This document shows, in pieces, positions 1 through 8,787 of a DNA stretch of 18,338 nt; the first letter of the stretch is position 1, and every line of letters begins with the position of its first letter. The notes under the pieces were generated by a model. That model made no database searches, was not told the origin of the DNA, and saw only the letters and a list, made by a program, of their open reading frames with translations. Both the position numbers and the translations under genes were made by a program. The stretch comes from CAYMAZ01 sp964526285 (GTDB lineage: Bacteria > Bacteroidota > Bacteroidia > Bacteroidales > DTU049), in contig CAZGIW010000079.1 of NCBI GenBank assembly GCA_964526285.1, positions 1-18,338 on the forward strand, given 5' to 3'.

Positions 1-13
1 TTTAAATATATAA

Positions 14-37
14 TCCGAAAAATCGGAATTTTTTTTT
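14..37 (+). terminator. Probable rho-independent terminator of a gene left of the window
   Basis: A 5-bp stem (TCCGA at 14-18, TCGGA at 23-27) with an AAAA loop is followed by a run of nine T (29-37). The stem is short, so this is a modest call. It would end a plus-strand transcript entering from the left; no coding sequence of that gene is visible here. Confidence 0.4.
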
Positions 38-148
38 GCCGCACTAATTTGGACATGTCAGGAGAGTCACTATTAAAACACAAAACAATAGGTTAAGTAC
101 AGTCTTAATAATCTTTACATGCTTTAATAATATAAAAGGTTCTACCAG

Positions 149-176
149 TTTATCATTTATCATTTATCATTTATCA
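149..176. repeat. Tandem heptamer array, TTTATCA x4
   Basis: Four perfect head-to-tail copies of the 7-mer TTTATCA occupy 149-176, six bases before the MITE-like element. The array is intergenic. The unit shares its first four bases (TTTA) with the TTTAATG heptamer found after dnaG at the other end of the window. Confidence 0.8.
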
Positions 177-182
177 CGATTT

Positions 183-326
183 GAGGCTGTCTCAAAACCA
201 ACATCTACCGGAAATTATTATTGCCCCAACTTTAGGGTGTACGCTGATTTTCAGCGACTTACTCCCTTTAGGGAAGGGGCAAATAAGTCGGTGAAAATCA
301 AAAAATGGGCGTTTTGATATAGCCTC
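183..326. mobile_element. MITE-like palindromic element with imperfect terminal inverted repeats
   Basis: The ends are inverted repeats: GAGGCTGTCTCAAAAC at 183-198 matches the reverse complement of 311-326 at 14 of 16 positions. Inside lies a second inverted repeat, TGATTTTCAGCGACTTA at 245-261 against 284-300, matching at 16 of 17 positions, with CCCTTTAGGG (264-273) in its loop. TTGCCCC (221-227) and GGGGCAA (276-282) offer an alternative pairing. There is no ORF inside. Ends resembling GAGGCTGTCTCAAAA are, from memory, common on insertion sequences and their non-autonomous derivatives in Bacteroidota; I cannot assign a family. No convincing target-site duplication is visible at the flanks. 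It could instead be an immobile intergenic palindrome. Confidence 0.6.
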
Positions 327-328
327 GG

Positions 329-352
329 GATGTGACGATGTGACAATTTGAC
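329..352. repeat. Degenerate octamer array next to the MITE-like element
   Basis: Two perfect copies of GATGTGAC (329-336, 337-344) are followed by a diverged copy AATTTGAC (345-352). The array starts two bases after the right inverted repeat of the element at 183-326. It is short and may be simple-sequence drift. Confidence 0.5.
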
Positions 353-360
353 GAATTTAA

Positions 361-705
361 TGGTAAATAACTAAATTGCCTTAGCTATCCGAATACTTGC
401 AATCAAACGAAGGCAAGTCATTTTTGAGCAAGAGTTGCAGATTTCTGAGTGCATTTATAGAAACATGATAGAATTGATATGCATTATACCATTGAATGGA
501 AATCGGCAGAAGATACTTCCAATAGTCCTACCGGGCTATTGATATTTGTAAAGGTGGTTTTTTTGCCAATGTAATTTCATGTGGGCATTGCATTGAGTTG
601 TTCAATGAGACAGAGAAGAGTATGAGTTTTCATAGTCAAGCATGCATCGTATAATCGATGTAAAAAAATATTTTAAAGACAAAAACTTCGATTACAAAAA
701 ATTGT
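361..705. other. Gene-free spacer upstream of the giant surface protein
   Basis: No supportable gene was found here. A 31-codon frame from an ATG runs at 479-574, and a 42-codon stretch without its own start runs at 526-654. Neither has a ribosome binding signal or a recognisable motif, and both are of a length expected by chance. The spacer could hold regulatory sequence for the gene at 748 or a decayed gene; the sequence does not show which. Confidence 0.5.
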
Positions 706-713
706 TATTTTTG
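706..713 (+). promoter_or_regulatory. Bacteroidota-type -7 promoter element
   Basis: TATTTTTG matches the Bacteroidota sigma-ABfr -7 consensus TAnnTTTG. It lies 34 bases before the start codon at 748, a normal leader length. No clear TTTG -33 element is found at the expected spacing, so the call rests on the -7 box and its position. Confidence 0.5.
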
Positions 714-747
714 TTTCATCAATTATCCCTCAAAAAAAGGTTGCACA

Positions 748-3700
748 ATGAAAAAGATATGTTTTGCAGTTTCAATGGTTCTTGTCATTTGTTTAACAGG
801 AGTCGTATTTTCGGTTCATAGTCAAACAGTGATTTATAATGAAAATTTTGATGGAGGAGCATTAAGTGTTACTCCCGGAGGAATCCCTTCCTGGTCTGTA
901 ACCAATACATTACAGGTAAGTAGCCCCAATTCATATCATAATGTGATTGCATTAAATGATTCCTCCTGGTTTGTAACAGATGTGATGAATCTCACAGGCT
1001 ATAGTTTTGTTCTTCTTGAGTTTCAGCATATTTGTAAGATTGAGTTTTTTGATGCAGCTGAAATTTTTATTTCAATAGATAATGGAACAAGCTGGACAAA
1101 GTTAACCTCGGCACACTATATAAATAACAATAATAGTCAGTTTATAACCAGTGGAGATAAATTTACAGCCAATTCATATCCATTGTTATGGGAACCTTCC
1201 AATCACAGTGCTTCGCCAACAAACTTATGGTGGATGCAGGAGACCTTCAATGTGTCTGCCATTGCAGGCAATCAATCTCAGGTTCGTTTCAGGTTCAGAA
1301 TGAAAGATGCAAACGGAAACGGAGCCAATGCCAATGCCGGTTGGTTTGTTGATGATATTGTTGTAAAAGGGATGCAATATCTTCATGATTTAAGGGTTGA
1401 TACAATATTTTCACTAACAGGCTCATTTTGTTATGCTGGCAATGAGCAGGTGTCAATTCAAATCAGCAATGTTGGATTGGATACCATATTCGGAGGTTTT
1501 CAGGCTGCCTATGATATTAACGGAGGAACTCCTGTGGTAGAGACATTAAGCAGTACAATTGCACCAGGAGACTCAATTGTGTATGATTTTTCAGCACTTA
1601 TAAATATCGTTCTTCCATCAGTAGATTCAACATTTATACTGAAAACATATGTTACAGCAGCAAGTGATCCTTTTTCTCAAAATGATACAATGCAGCACGA
1701 AGTGACATTTTTATATCTTCCTGATGCGCCTGCACCAATGCATGATACTGTTCCATACGGAACATCAGCAACACTCAGTGCAACTCCGCCTTATTATCTC
1801 AGTTGGTATGCAACTCCCATAAGTGATGTGGTTCTGGACACAGGTGCAACATTCGTTACACCAATACTTTATGGCAATACACCTTATTATGTTTCATCAG
1901 GTGGGGGGACTAATAATTATTTCATCTTTACAGAAATATGCCATTATAAATATTCAGTAGGTGCTCCTGTGGGAGGATGGCCTGCTTATTTAGTTGCAGA
2001 TGACTATATTGAAATCACCGGTGCGCCCGGGTCTGACCTTGACGGTTTTACACTTGAGCAGTGGAGTACAACAGCCTTGTTAAGCACTCATACATTTCCC
2101 TCAGGAACAGTGTTAAGCCCTGAGGGTACTGCAATTTTTGCAGTTGGGCAAATGGGAGCCAGTGTGCCTGTGCCATCCAGTTTTTATTATCATGGAAACG
2201 GAGGATATACAGGTACTTTTAGTTCAACCACCGGTGCAGGAAGAATTATTAAAGATCCACAAAACAATATTATTGATGCTGTTGGTTATCCCGCCGGGAC
2301 AAGCGGATATACGTTTCCAGTTGCTTCAGGAGTAACTGCCTCTGAATGGTCGGGCAATATCCCTGCTGCTGGCTCAACAAGCGGTATCCGGCTCATTGGG
2401 CCATACACACAGGATGCAACCAATTGGGTTGTGTCATCTGCAACGTATCCCCAAAATCCAAATGATGTAAATCAAAATGTTGAAGTACCTTATTCTGGCT
2501 GTGAAAGTCCAAGAACTGAAGTGTGGGCCATTGTTACAGGAAATCCGGCTGTTGATGCAGGTGTGATTGAAATTTATGAACCCGTTACTCCAACTGATTT
2601 ATCATCTCAGGATGTGAGAGTTGTTGTTCAGAATTTTGGGACAGATCCTTTGACAAGTGTAACAATCAATTGGTCTCACAACGGAATTCCTCAAACTTCA
2701 TTTAACTGGAGTGGTAATCTGACATTGAGTGAAATAGATTCAGTATTAATTGGACAGGTTTCGCCTGTGATGGGAAACAATTATCTAGCTGCATGGGTGT
2801 CAAACCCTAATCTGCAGCCTGATCCCATGCCATTAAATGATAGTGCTTTTGCTGACTTTGAGGCCTACGAACCTTTATGCGGAACCTATACAATAGGAGG
2901 GGTGGGAGCAAACTTCAATACATTTGCCGATGCAATTTATGCTCTTGAATACAATGGGATTACATGTCCTGTGGTTTTCAACGTGAGTGCCGGTACATAT
3001 AACGAGCGGATTGAACTGAGTCCTGTTGTCGGAACTTCATCAGTAAACACAATTACCTTTAGAGGTGAATCAGGTGCAGTTATTGAATATTCTCCGGTTT
3101 CTACTACCGACAGATCTGCCATAGCTCTTTTGGGGGCAAGCCATTTTAGATTTGATAGTCTGGAAATTGTTCTCGATCCTTCGTCAACATGGGGATGGGG
3201 TATATATATTGGAAATAATACAGAAAACACAGAGATTACAAATTGTTCAATTTTAGTCAACTCTTCTTCCACAAGTACGAATTATTGTGGTATAGTTGCC
3301 TCAGGAAGCCCAACTTCACCAACAACAACAGCAACAGGCTTAAATAATGTATTAATAAGCAATAACACAATCACTGGCGGGTATTATGGTGTAATTTTAT
3401 ATGGAAGTTCGGCAAGCAAAATATCAGGTTCTGTGGTTTCCGGAAATGAAATAACAAACACATATTATCACGGAATAAGGTATTATTACACTGTTCAGCC
3501 AGTTGCCAATGAAAATAAAATTTATTTGAGAAGTCCCGGAATAACATCCAGTTCAGCAATATATGCTGCAACAAATGATGGTCCTTTTATATTTACCTAT
3601 AATGACATAAAAGATGCCGGTTCATATGGAATTTATTTATCATCTGTAAATGCCACAGCAGGCAATCCTTCTTTACTGGCAAACAATTCAATCGGAGGAG

Positions 3701-6700
3701 GATTTACATCTACAGGTACGCCCTATGGCATTTACATGTCTTCTGTTTCTTTTGTTGACATTATCTATAATAGTGTTTTGGTAGATAATGGTTCTGGAAG
3801 AGGAATATATATAAGTACAGCTTCAGGAATGAGAGCATTGAATAATTCATTCGTGTATTCACACACCGGAGCAGGATATGCCGCCTATTACGTAGCCAGT
3901 AATTATTTTACCGAACATGACTATAATAATTATTATAGCAATGGCTCCAATTTCGTTTATTATGGCTCTGCACGGGCAGATCTTACTGCGCTTCGGGCTG
4001 TCAATCAGCCGGTTGGAAATGATCAGAATTCAGTTTCAGGAAATCCGGAATACGCATCCAACACTTTTTTGTTTCCAATATCAAGTATTCTTAATAATGC
4101 AGGAACTCCCTTTTTAGGTATAACAGATGATATTCTTGGCATTCCCAGAGATCTTGTGAATCCTGATATTGGAGCATATGAATACACTCCTATGCCGTTA
4201 AATATTGGTGTTGTTCAGATTTTTGAACCTGTTAATAATTCCTGCTATACAGGAAGTCAGAATGTTTCAATCCTTATAACAAACATCGGAACCGATACTG
4301 TTTTTGGCGGATTTACTGCTTCATACAGTATCGATTATGGTACTCCTGTTGCTGAGGCTGTGTCACTTGTAGTACCACCTGATACAGAAGTTGTATATAC
4401 ATTTACAACTCCCATAAATTTTGTACTAACCCAGCTGGATACCACATTTTATTTTAAAACATGGGTGAGTTTACCGGGAGATACATATCACTTTAATGAT
4501 ACTCTTGGTACGACCATAAAACTAGTCTTAGCTCCAGATCCACCATTGCCGGTTCATGATACAATTCCATACGGGACTTCAGCAACTGTGGGAGCAAGTT
4601 CTATAGGATTAATTTCATGGTATGATACACCCGGAATGACGAACTTTCTGGATACAGGAACAACCTATACCACACCAATTCTTTATGGAGATACTCCATG
4701 GTATGCTACTGCATCATCCGGAGGAGGTGGAGGGTCAGCAGTCATAGGTTTTACGAATTGTTATGATGTTTCCAACTGGTCATATTCTCATCTTTACGGC
4801 GGAAACGGATTTGTTGATGTTTCAGGAGCACCAGCTTCAATTTTTATTGAAGGACCTGATAATACCCCCGGAGAAAGTTATACTTTTTATGAAATAACAG
4901 TACCCACCACAACAATCATTAGTTTTGACTGGAAGGTGATGCATTTTGATAATGGAATGGATGGCTTTGGATATGCCGTGGATACTGTTTTGACAGAACT
5001 AGCCAATGATGATGCTGTGGGGTTTACATCTGTCCCTGTGAATCAGGGTCAGGTTTTTGCTTTTTATGGGCATTCCTATGATGGGTGTTGTGATTCATTT
5101 ATAGCAGAAATTACAAATTTCTCAGGTGATTGTCCTGCAGGATGTGAAAGTGCTCCAACTGAAGTGTGGGCAATTATTGACCCTGCCACTATCCCAGCGT
5201 TGGATGCAGGCATTGTGTCAATTGATGAACCCATTTCCCCTGCTAATCTGCAGCCCAATGATGTGAATGTAACCTTAAGAAATTTCGGAACAAACACACT
5301 CACATCTGTACAAATTCACTGGACAGTCAACGGAGTCCCTCAGCTGGTTCATAACTGGTCGGGTTCTTTATTAACCGGAGATACAGAATCCGATATTATA
5401 ATCGGCACACATACATTTACTCTTGGAAACAATGAAATAATTGTTTGGACTGAAAATCCCAATGGCGGAGTTGATGCCAATAATCTGAATGACACAGCAT
5501 CTCATACAATTCAGGCATTTGAACCATTATGCGGAACTTATACTGTAGGAGGAACAGGTGCAAATTTTAATGATTTTTCTGAAGTTATTTATGCACTGAC
5601 AAACTGGGGGATAAGTTGCCCTGTGATTTTTAATGTGAATGCTGGTGTATATAATGAGCAATTGCGCTTTGGTGAGATTACAGGTGCTAACTCAGTGAAT
5701 ACTGTTACGTTTGTTGGAAATGGCTCTGTAAATGTACAGTATTCCCCTTCTGTAAACACAGAACGACATGTTTTATTACTGGACAGTACCAAATATTTCC
5801 GTTTTGAAAATATCACATTTGAAGCAACATCATCAGCTACTTACGGTTGGGTGGTGCATATGATGAATGCATGCAATGATATCAGATTCAGCAATTGTGT
5901 TTTTAATGCCAATATAACCACAACATCATCATATTTCGCAGGTCTTGTGGCCAACGGAAGCACAACATCTGCAACTTCAGCAGGAACAGGTGTGTCAAAT
6001 TTGCTGCTTGAAGACTGTACCGTGAACGGAGGGTATTATGGGGTTGTTATGTATGGCTTGTCTGCATCACCGATGAATAATAATGTGTTTTCAGGAAATA
6101 TTTTTAATAATCAGTATTATCATGGCATTTATCTGGCATATAATCAATCACCGATTATTTCAGATAATATTTTTAACGGTCGTCTAACAGGCTCCACCAC
6201 TGTTTCTTCAAGGGCAATTCACTTTTATTACGCTTATGGCCCATGGGAAATTTCAAACAACAAGATTATTGATCAGGGATTGTATGGTATTTATATGAGC
6301 AGCTCTTCATCAACAACAACGTCTTCAATTATTGTTAACAATATGATTGGGGGTGGATTTAAAAGTACTTCAACATCTGCAAGCGGAATATATGTTACAG
6401 GTTCAAATAATATCAGAATATGGTATAATAGTATCTTGTTTGACGGTTCGGCAGGAAGGGCAATCTATTTATTATCTGGATTATCCAATATTGATTTTAG
6501 AAATAATTCGATGGCATTTACAGGAACTGGTGCTGGCTACGCTTACTATGCAGCATCAACAACAATGTTTTTACACCATAATCACAATAATTACTATAGC
6601 ACAGGAACAAATTTTGTGTATTATGGATCTGCTCTCACTAATCTGGCTGTTTTACAGGCTGTCAACCAACCTGCAGGCAATGATGCCAATTCAAGGTCAG

Positions 6701-8649
6701 GAAATCCAAATTATGTTTCCTCAACAGATTTGCATGCAATTTCTGCACAACTTTGGGGTGGGGGAACTTCGGTTCCGGGCATTACTACTGATTTTGACGG
6801 AGATATACGTAATCCCTCTACCCCTTGTATAGGAGCAGATGAATTTTCAGTATCACCTCTTGATGCGGGTATTTGGAACATCAATACACCTGCCTATATT
6901 ACAGATGCAAACACATCTGTCAGTTTGCAGGTAACCATTAGAAATTTTGGTTCACAACCACTGACTTCAATACCTGTTTCTTACACCATAAATGGGGGGA
7001 CACCAGTCACTCAAACATGGACAGGCAATCTTGCATCCAACGATACAGTGTTGTTCACTTTTTCAACACCGTTTACAGTACCACAGGGACAATATTCAAT
7101 TTGTGCAAGAACCAATCTTGCCGGAGATGGTAATCCGGGCAACGATGAAAAATGTGTTGATAAGTACGGTTTACCTTTATTGAGTTTGCCGCATTTTGAT
7201 GATTTTGAAGGAACTGTTTACTGGTATTCGGATGCAAGCAATGACTGGGAACATGGGCAACCTAGCGCTTCAATCATTAATACTGCATATTCTCCGATTA
7301 ATGTTTGGGCAACCAAACTTGCGGGCAATTATACTGACAACGTCAGCTCATTTCTATATACACCTAAGTTTAATTTCAGTAATGTGTCTAATATGTTGCT
7401 TGGATTCTGGCACTGGATAGAATGTGAAAATGGTGTTGACGGAGGAAAAATTCAATATTCAACTAACAACGGCGCCACATGGACAACTTTGGGAATTCAT
7501 AATGATCCATCAGGCACAAACTGGTATAATGCCGCCAATATCAATAATCATCCTGCTTTTTCAGGGTCCTCGGCAGGTTGGCAATATTCTGAAATCAGCC
7601 TCAGCCAGTTTGATAATTATCCATTGCCTGTTCAGTTCAGATTTCATTTTTATGCCAGTCCCACTGTAAATAGTAATGGATGGGCCATTGATAATTTCGA
7701 TATTTATGCTGACCAGATACCATATGATGCAGGGGTGATTGCTATTGAGGCTCCCGTTGCTCAATCAGTGACAAGTTCTCCAAATCAGGTAACTGTGAGA
7801 ATAAAGAATTTTGGAACTGAAACACTCACTTCAATTCCTTTAACATACAGGGTGATGACAGGAATGCCTCCTGTCAATGCCACATGGTCAGGTAGTTTAG
7901 TTTCTGGTGCCGAAACATCCTATACATTTTCACAGACGTACATAGGACCTGTTCAAACTCCATATAATTTATGTGCATGGACAAATCTTACCGGAGACGT
8001 ATTTAAATTCAACGATACAACCTGTGTCAGTCTTATAGCTGGACCTGCCAACTATGACGCAGGTGTGATTGATATCATTTCTCCTGCCGGAAACACAGCT
8101 GGCGGATCTGTGATTACTGTCTCAGTGATGGTGAAGAATCTTGGATTGAACCCAATTTCAAATATTCCGCTTCAGTATTCTGTGAATGGAACTCCTCAAG
8201 CAACAGAGCCACTTGTTCAAACACTTGCAGCAGGGGAGGAGGTTGTGTTTACTTTTGCAACAACATTTATTAGTCCTGCTTCCCAATATCAGCTCTGTGC
8301 AAAAACTATTATGTCAGGTGACGGGAATTACACCAATGATGAATTCTGCAGAGAAGTGACTGTGGATATAGAGACATTTGAGCATGTGGATGGAGTGTAT
8401 TTGCTGCAAAATATTCCCAATCCCGCTCAGGAAATAACAAGAATTGGCTTCATCCTTCCTGATGCGGGAAATCTGAAGTTTATTTTGAATAATATTATTG
8501 GACAGACACTACACACTGAGACTTCATTCTATAACCGTGGAGAACAATACATAGATTTGAATACAGAGAATTTGGCACCAGGAATATATTATTATTCAAT
8601 CATTTTTGACCATAAGAAACTTACCAGAAAAATGGTGGTATCAGAATAA
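748..8649 (+). CDS. Giant modular secreted protein with two beta-helix blocks and a T9SS sorting domain
   Basis: A 2633-residue exported protein, probably displayed on or released from the cell surface through the type IX secretion system. Residues 1-26 form a Sec signal peptide (KK, hydrophobic core, SVHSQ). Approximate modules: MAM/choice-of-anchor-J-like fold 30-209, ending GWFVDDIVV; CARDB-like 213-320; Ig-like 325-385; lamin-tail-like 391-591; CARDB-like 602-705; right-handed beta-helix 711-1148; CARDB-like 1151-1258; Ig-like 1261-1326; a different insert 1331-1468; CARDB-like 1485-1592; second beta-helix 1595-2031, ending in a CIGADEF-type motif; CARDB-like 2037-2142; second MAM-like module 2148-2322; two more CARDB-like modules 2326-2540; T9SS type A sorting domain 2550-2633 (NIPNPAQ, then GIYYYSI and a basic KKLTRKMVV end). 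I see no catalytic residues, so adhesion or a structural role is more likely than an enzyme; the beta-helices could bind or cleave glycans. Module names come from pattern recognition, and the substrate is unknown. Confidence 0.9.
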   Translation: MKKICFAVSMVLVICLTGVVFSVHSQTVIYNENFDGGALSVTPGGIPSWSVTNTLQVSSPNSYHNVIALNDSSWFVTDVMNLTGYSFVLLEFQHICKIEFFDAAEIFISIDNGTSWTKLTSAHYINNNNSQFITSGDKFTANSYPLLWEPSNHSASPTNLWWMQETFNVSAIAGNQSQVRFRFRMKDANGNGANANAGWFVDDIVVKGMQYLHDLRVDTIFSLTGSFCYAGNEQVSIQISNVGLDTIFGGFQAAYDINGGTPVVETLSSTIAPGDSIVYDFSALINIVLPSVDSTFILKTYVTAASDPFSQNDTMQHEVTFLYLPDAPAPMHDTVPYGTSATLSATPPYYLSWYATPISDVVLDTGATFVTPILYGNTPYYVSSGGGTNNYFIFTEICHYKYSVGAPVGGWPAYLVADDYIEITGAPGSDLDGFTLEQWSTTALLSTHTFPSGTVLSPEGTAIFAVGQMGASVPVPSSFYYHGNGGYTGTFSSTTGAGRIIKDPQNNIIDAVGYPAGTSGYTFPVASGVTASEWSGNIPAAGSTSGIRLIGPYTQDATNWVVSSATYPQNPNDVNQNVEVPYSGCESPRTEVWAIVTGNPAVDAGVIEIYEPVTPTDLSSQDVRVVVQNFGTDPLTSVTINWSHNGIPQTSFNWSGNLTLSEIDSVLIGQVSPVMGNNYLAAWVSNPNLQPDPMPLNDSAFADFEAYEPLCGTYTIGGVGANFNTFADAIYALEYNGITCPVVFNVSAGTYNERIELSPVVGTSSVNTITFRGESGAVIEYSPVSTTDRSAIALLGASHFRFDSLEIVLDPSSTWGWGIYIGNNTENTEITNCSILVNSSSTSTNYCGIVASGSPTSPTTTATGLNNVLISNNTITGGYYGVILYGSSASKISGSVVSGNEITNTYYHGIRYYYTVQPVANENKIYLRSPGITSSSAIYAATNDGPFIFTYNDIKDAGSYGIYLSSVNATAGNPSLLANNSIGGGFTSTGTPYGIYMSSVSFVDIIYNSVLVDNGSGRGIYISTASGMRALNNSFVYSHTGAGYAAYYVASNYFTEHDYNNYYSNGSNFVYYGSARADLTALRAVNQPVGNDQNSVSGNPEYASNTFLFPISSILNNAGTPFLGITDDILGIPRDLVNPDIGAYEYTPMPLNIGVVQIFEPVNNSCYTGSQNVSILITNIGTDTVFGGFTASYSIDYGTPVAEAVSLVVPPDTEVVYTFTTPINFVLTQLDTTFYFKTWVSLPGDTYHFNDTLGTTIKLVLAPDPPLPVHDTIPYGTSATVGASSIGLISWYDTPGMTNFLDTGTTYTTPILYGDTPWYATASSGGGGGSAVIGFTNCYDVSNWSYSHLYGGNGFVDVSGAPASIFIEGPDNTPGESYTFYEITVPTTTIISFDWKVMHFDNGMDGFGYAVDTVLTELANDDAVGFTSVPVNQGQVFAFYGHSYDGCCDSFIAEITNFSGDCPAGCESAPTEVWAIIDPATIPALDAGIVSIDEPISPANLQPNDVNVTLRNFGTNTLTSVQIHWTVNGVPQLVHNWSGSLLTGDTESDIIIGTHTFTLGNNEIIVWTENPNGGVDANNLNDTASHTIQAFEPLCGTYTVGGTGANFNDFSEVIYALTNWGISCPVIFNVNAGVYNEQLRFGEITGANSVNTVTFVGNGSVNVQYSPSVNTERHVLLLDSTKYFRFENITFEATSSATYGWVVHMMNACNDIRFSNCVFNANITTTSSYFAGLVANGSTTSATSAGTGVSNLLLEDCTVNGGYYGVVMYGLSASPMNNNVFSGNIFNNQYYHGIYLAYNQSPIISDNIFNGRLTGSTTVSSRAIHFYYAYGPWEISNNKIIDQGLYGIYMSSSSSTTTSSIIVNNMIGGGFKSTSTSASGIYVTGSNNIRIWYNSILFDGSAGRAIYLLSGLSNIDFRNNSMAFTGTGAGYAYYAASTTMFLHHNHNNYYSTGTNFVYYGSALTNLAVLQAVNQPAGNDANSRSGNPNYVSSTDLHAISAQLWGGGTSVPGITTDFDGDIRNPSTPCIGADEFSVSPLDAGIWNINTPAYITDANTSVSLQVTIRNFGSQPLTSIPVSYTINGGTPVTQTWTGNLASNDTVLFTFSTPFTVPQGQYSICARTNLAGDGNPGNDEKCVDKYGLPLLSLPHFDDFEGTVYWYSDASNDWEHGQPSASIINTAYSPINVWATKLAGNYTDNVSSFLYTPKFNFSNVSNMLLGFWHWIECENGVDGGKIQYSTNNGATWTTLGIHNDPSGTNWYNAANINNHPAFSGSSAGWQYSEISLSQFDNYPLPVQFRFHFYASPTVNSNGWAIDNFDIYADQIPYDAGVIAIEAPVAQSVTSSPNQVTVRIKNFGTETLTSIPLTYRVMTGMPPVNATWSGSLVSGAETSYTFSQTYIGPVQTPYNLCAWTNLTGDVFKFNDTTCVSLIAGPANYDAGVIDIISPAGNTAGGSVITVSVMVKNLGLNPISNIPLQYSVNGTPQATEPLVQTLAAGEEVVFTFATTFISPASQYQLCAKTIMSGDGNYTNDEFCREVTVDIETFEHVDGVYLLQNIPNPAQEITRIGFILPDAGNLKFILNNIIGQTLHTETSFYNRGEQYIDLNTENLAPGIYYYSIIFDHKKLTRKMVVSE

Positions 8650-8671
8650 AAAGAAAAAGAAAAAGAAAAAG
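8648..8671. repeat. AAAAAG hexamer array x4 overlapping the stop codon
   Basis: Four perfect AAAAAG units begin within the TAA stop (8647-8649) of the giant protein gene and run into the terminator stem. Read on the minus strand this is CTTTTT repeated, which supplies the U-rich tail for transcripts arriving from the gene at 8788-10335. Confidence 0.7.
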
Positions 8672-8692
8672 AGGCTGAATTTCAGCCTCTTT
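8668..8692. terminator. Bidirectional rho-independent terminator between convergent genes
   Basis: AAAGAGGCTGAA (8668-8679) and TTCAGCCTCTTT (8681-8692) form a perfect 12-bp inverted repeat; a realistic hairpin is a 10-bp stem with the loop AATTT. On the minus strand it is followed by a pyrimidine-rich CTTTTT run. On the plus strand the stem itself ends in TTT. It sits in the 138-bp gap between the convergent ends of the genes at 748-8649 and 8788-10335. Confidence 0.85.
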
Positions 8693-8787
8693 GTTAGAAT
8701 ATTTTTTGTGCATTGAAAGATTCGGAATAGCGTATAGTAAAATATTTCCTTTTCTGATAAAGCTTGCAAAGAGTTTTAATGTTTATC

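Noticed and set aside
479..574. 31-codon ORF with ATG in the left spacer
   Set aside because: No ribosome binding signal, no motif and a length expected by chance.
526..654. 42-codon open stretch with a CGHC motif on the plus strand, possible gene remnant
   Set aside because: It has no upstream start because an in-frame TAG precedes it. Chance open stretches of this length are common, and I recognise no parent gene.
711..2031. Pectate lyase or other polysaccharide-degrading enzyme for the beta-helix block
   Set aside because: The fold type is suggested by repeat pattern only; no catalytic residues could be identified, so I call it beta-helix without an activity.
2937..3272. Minus-strand ORF of 111 codons inside the giant protein gene
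   Set aside because: A shadow of the main frame, with no start signal and no recognisable protein.
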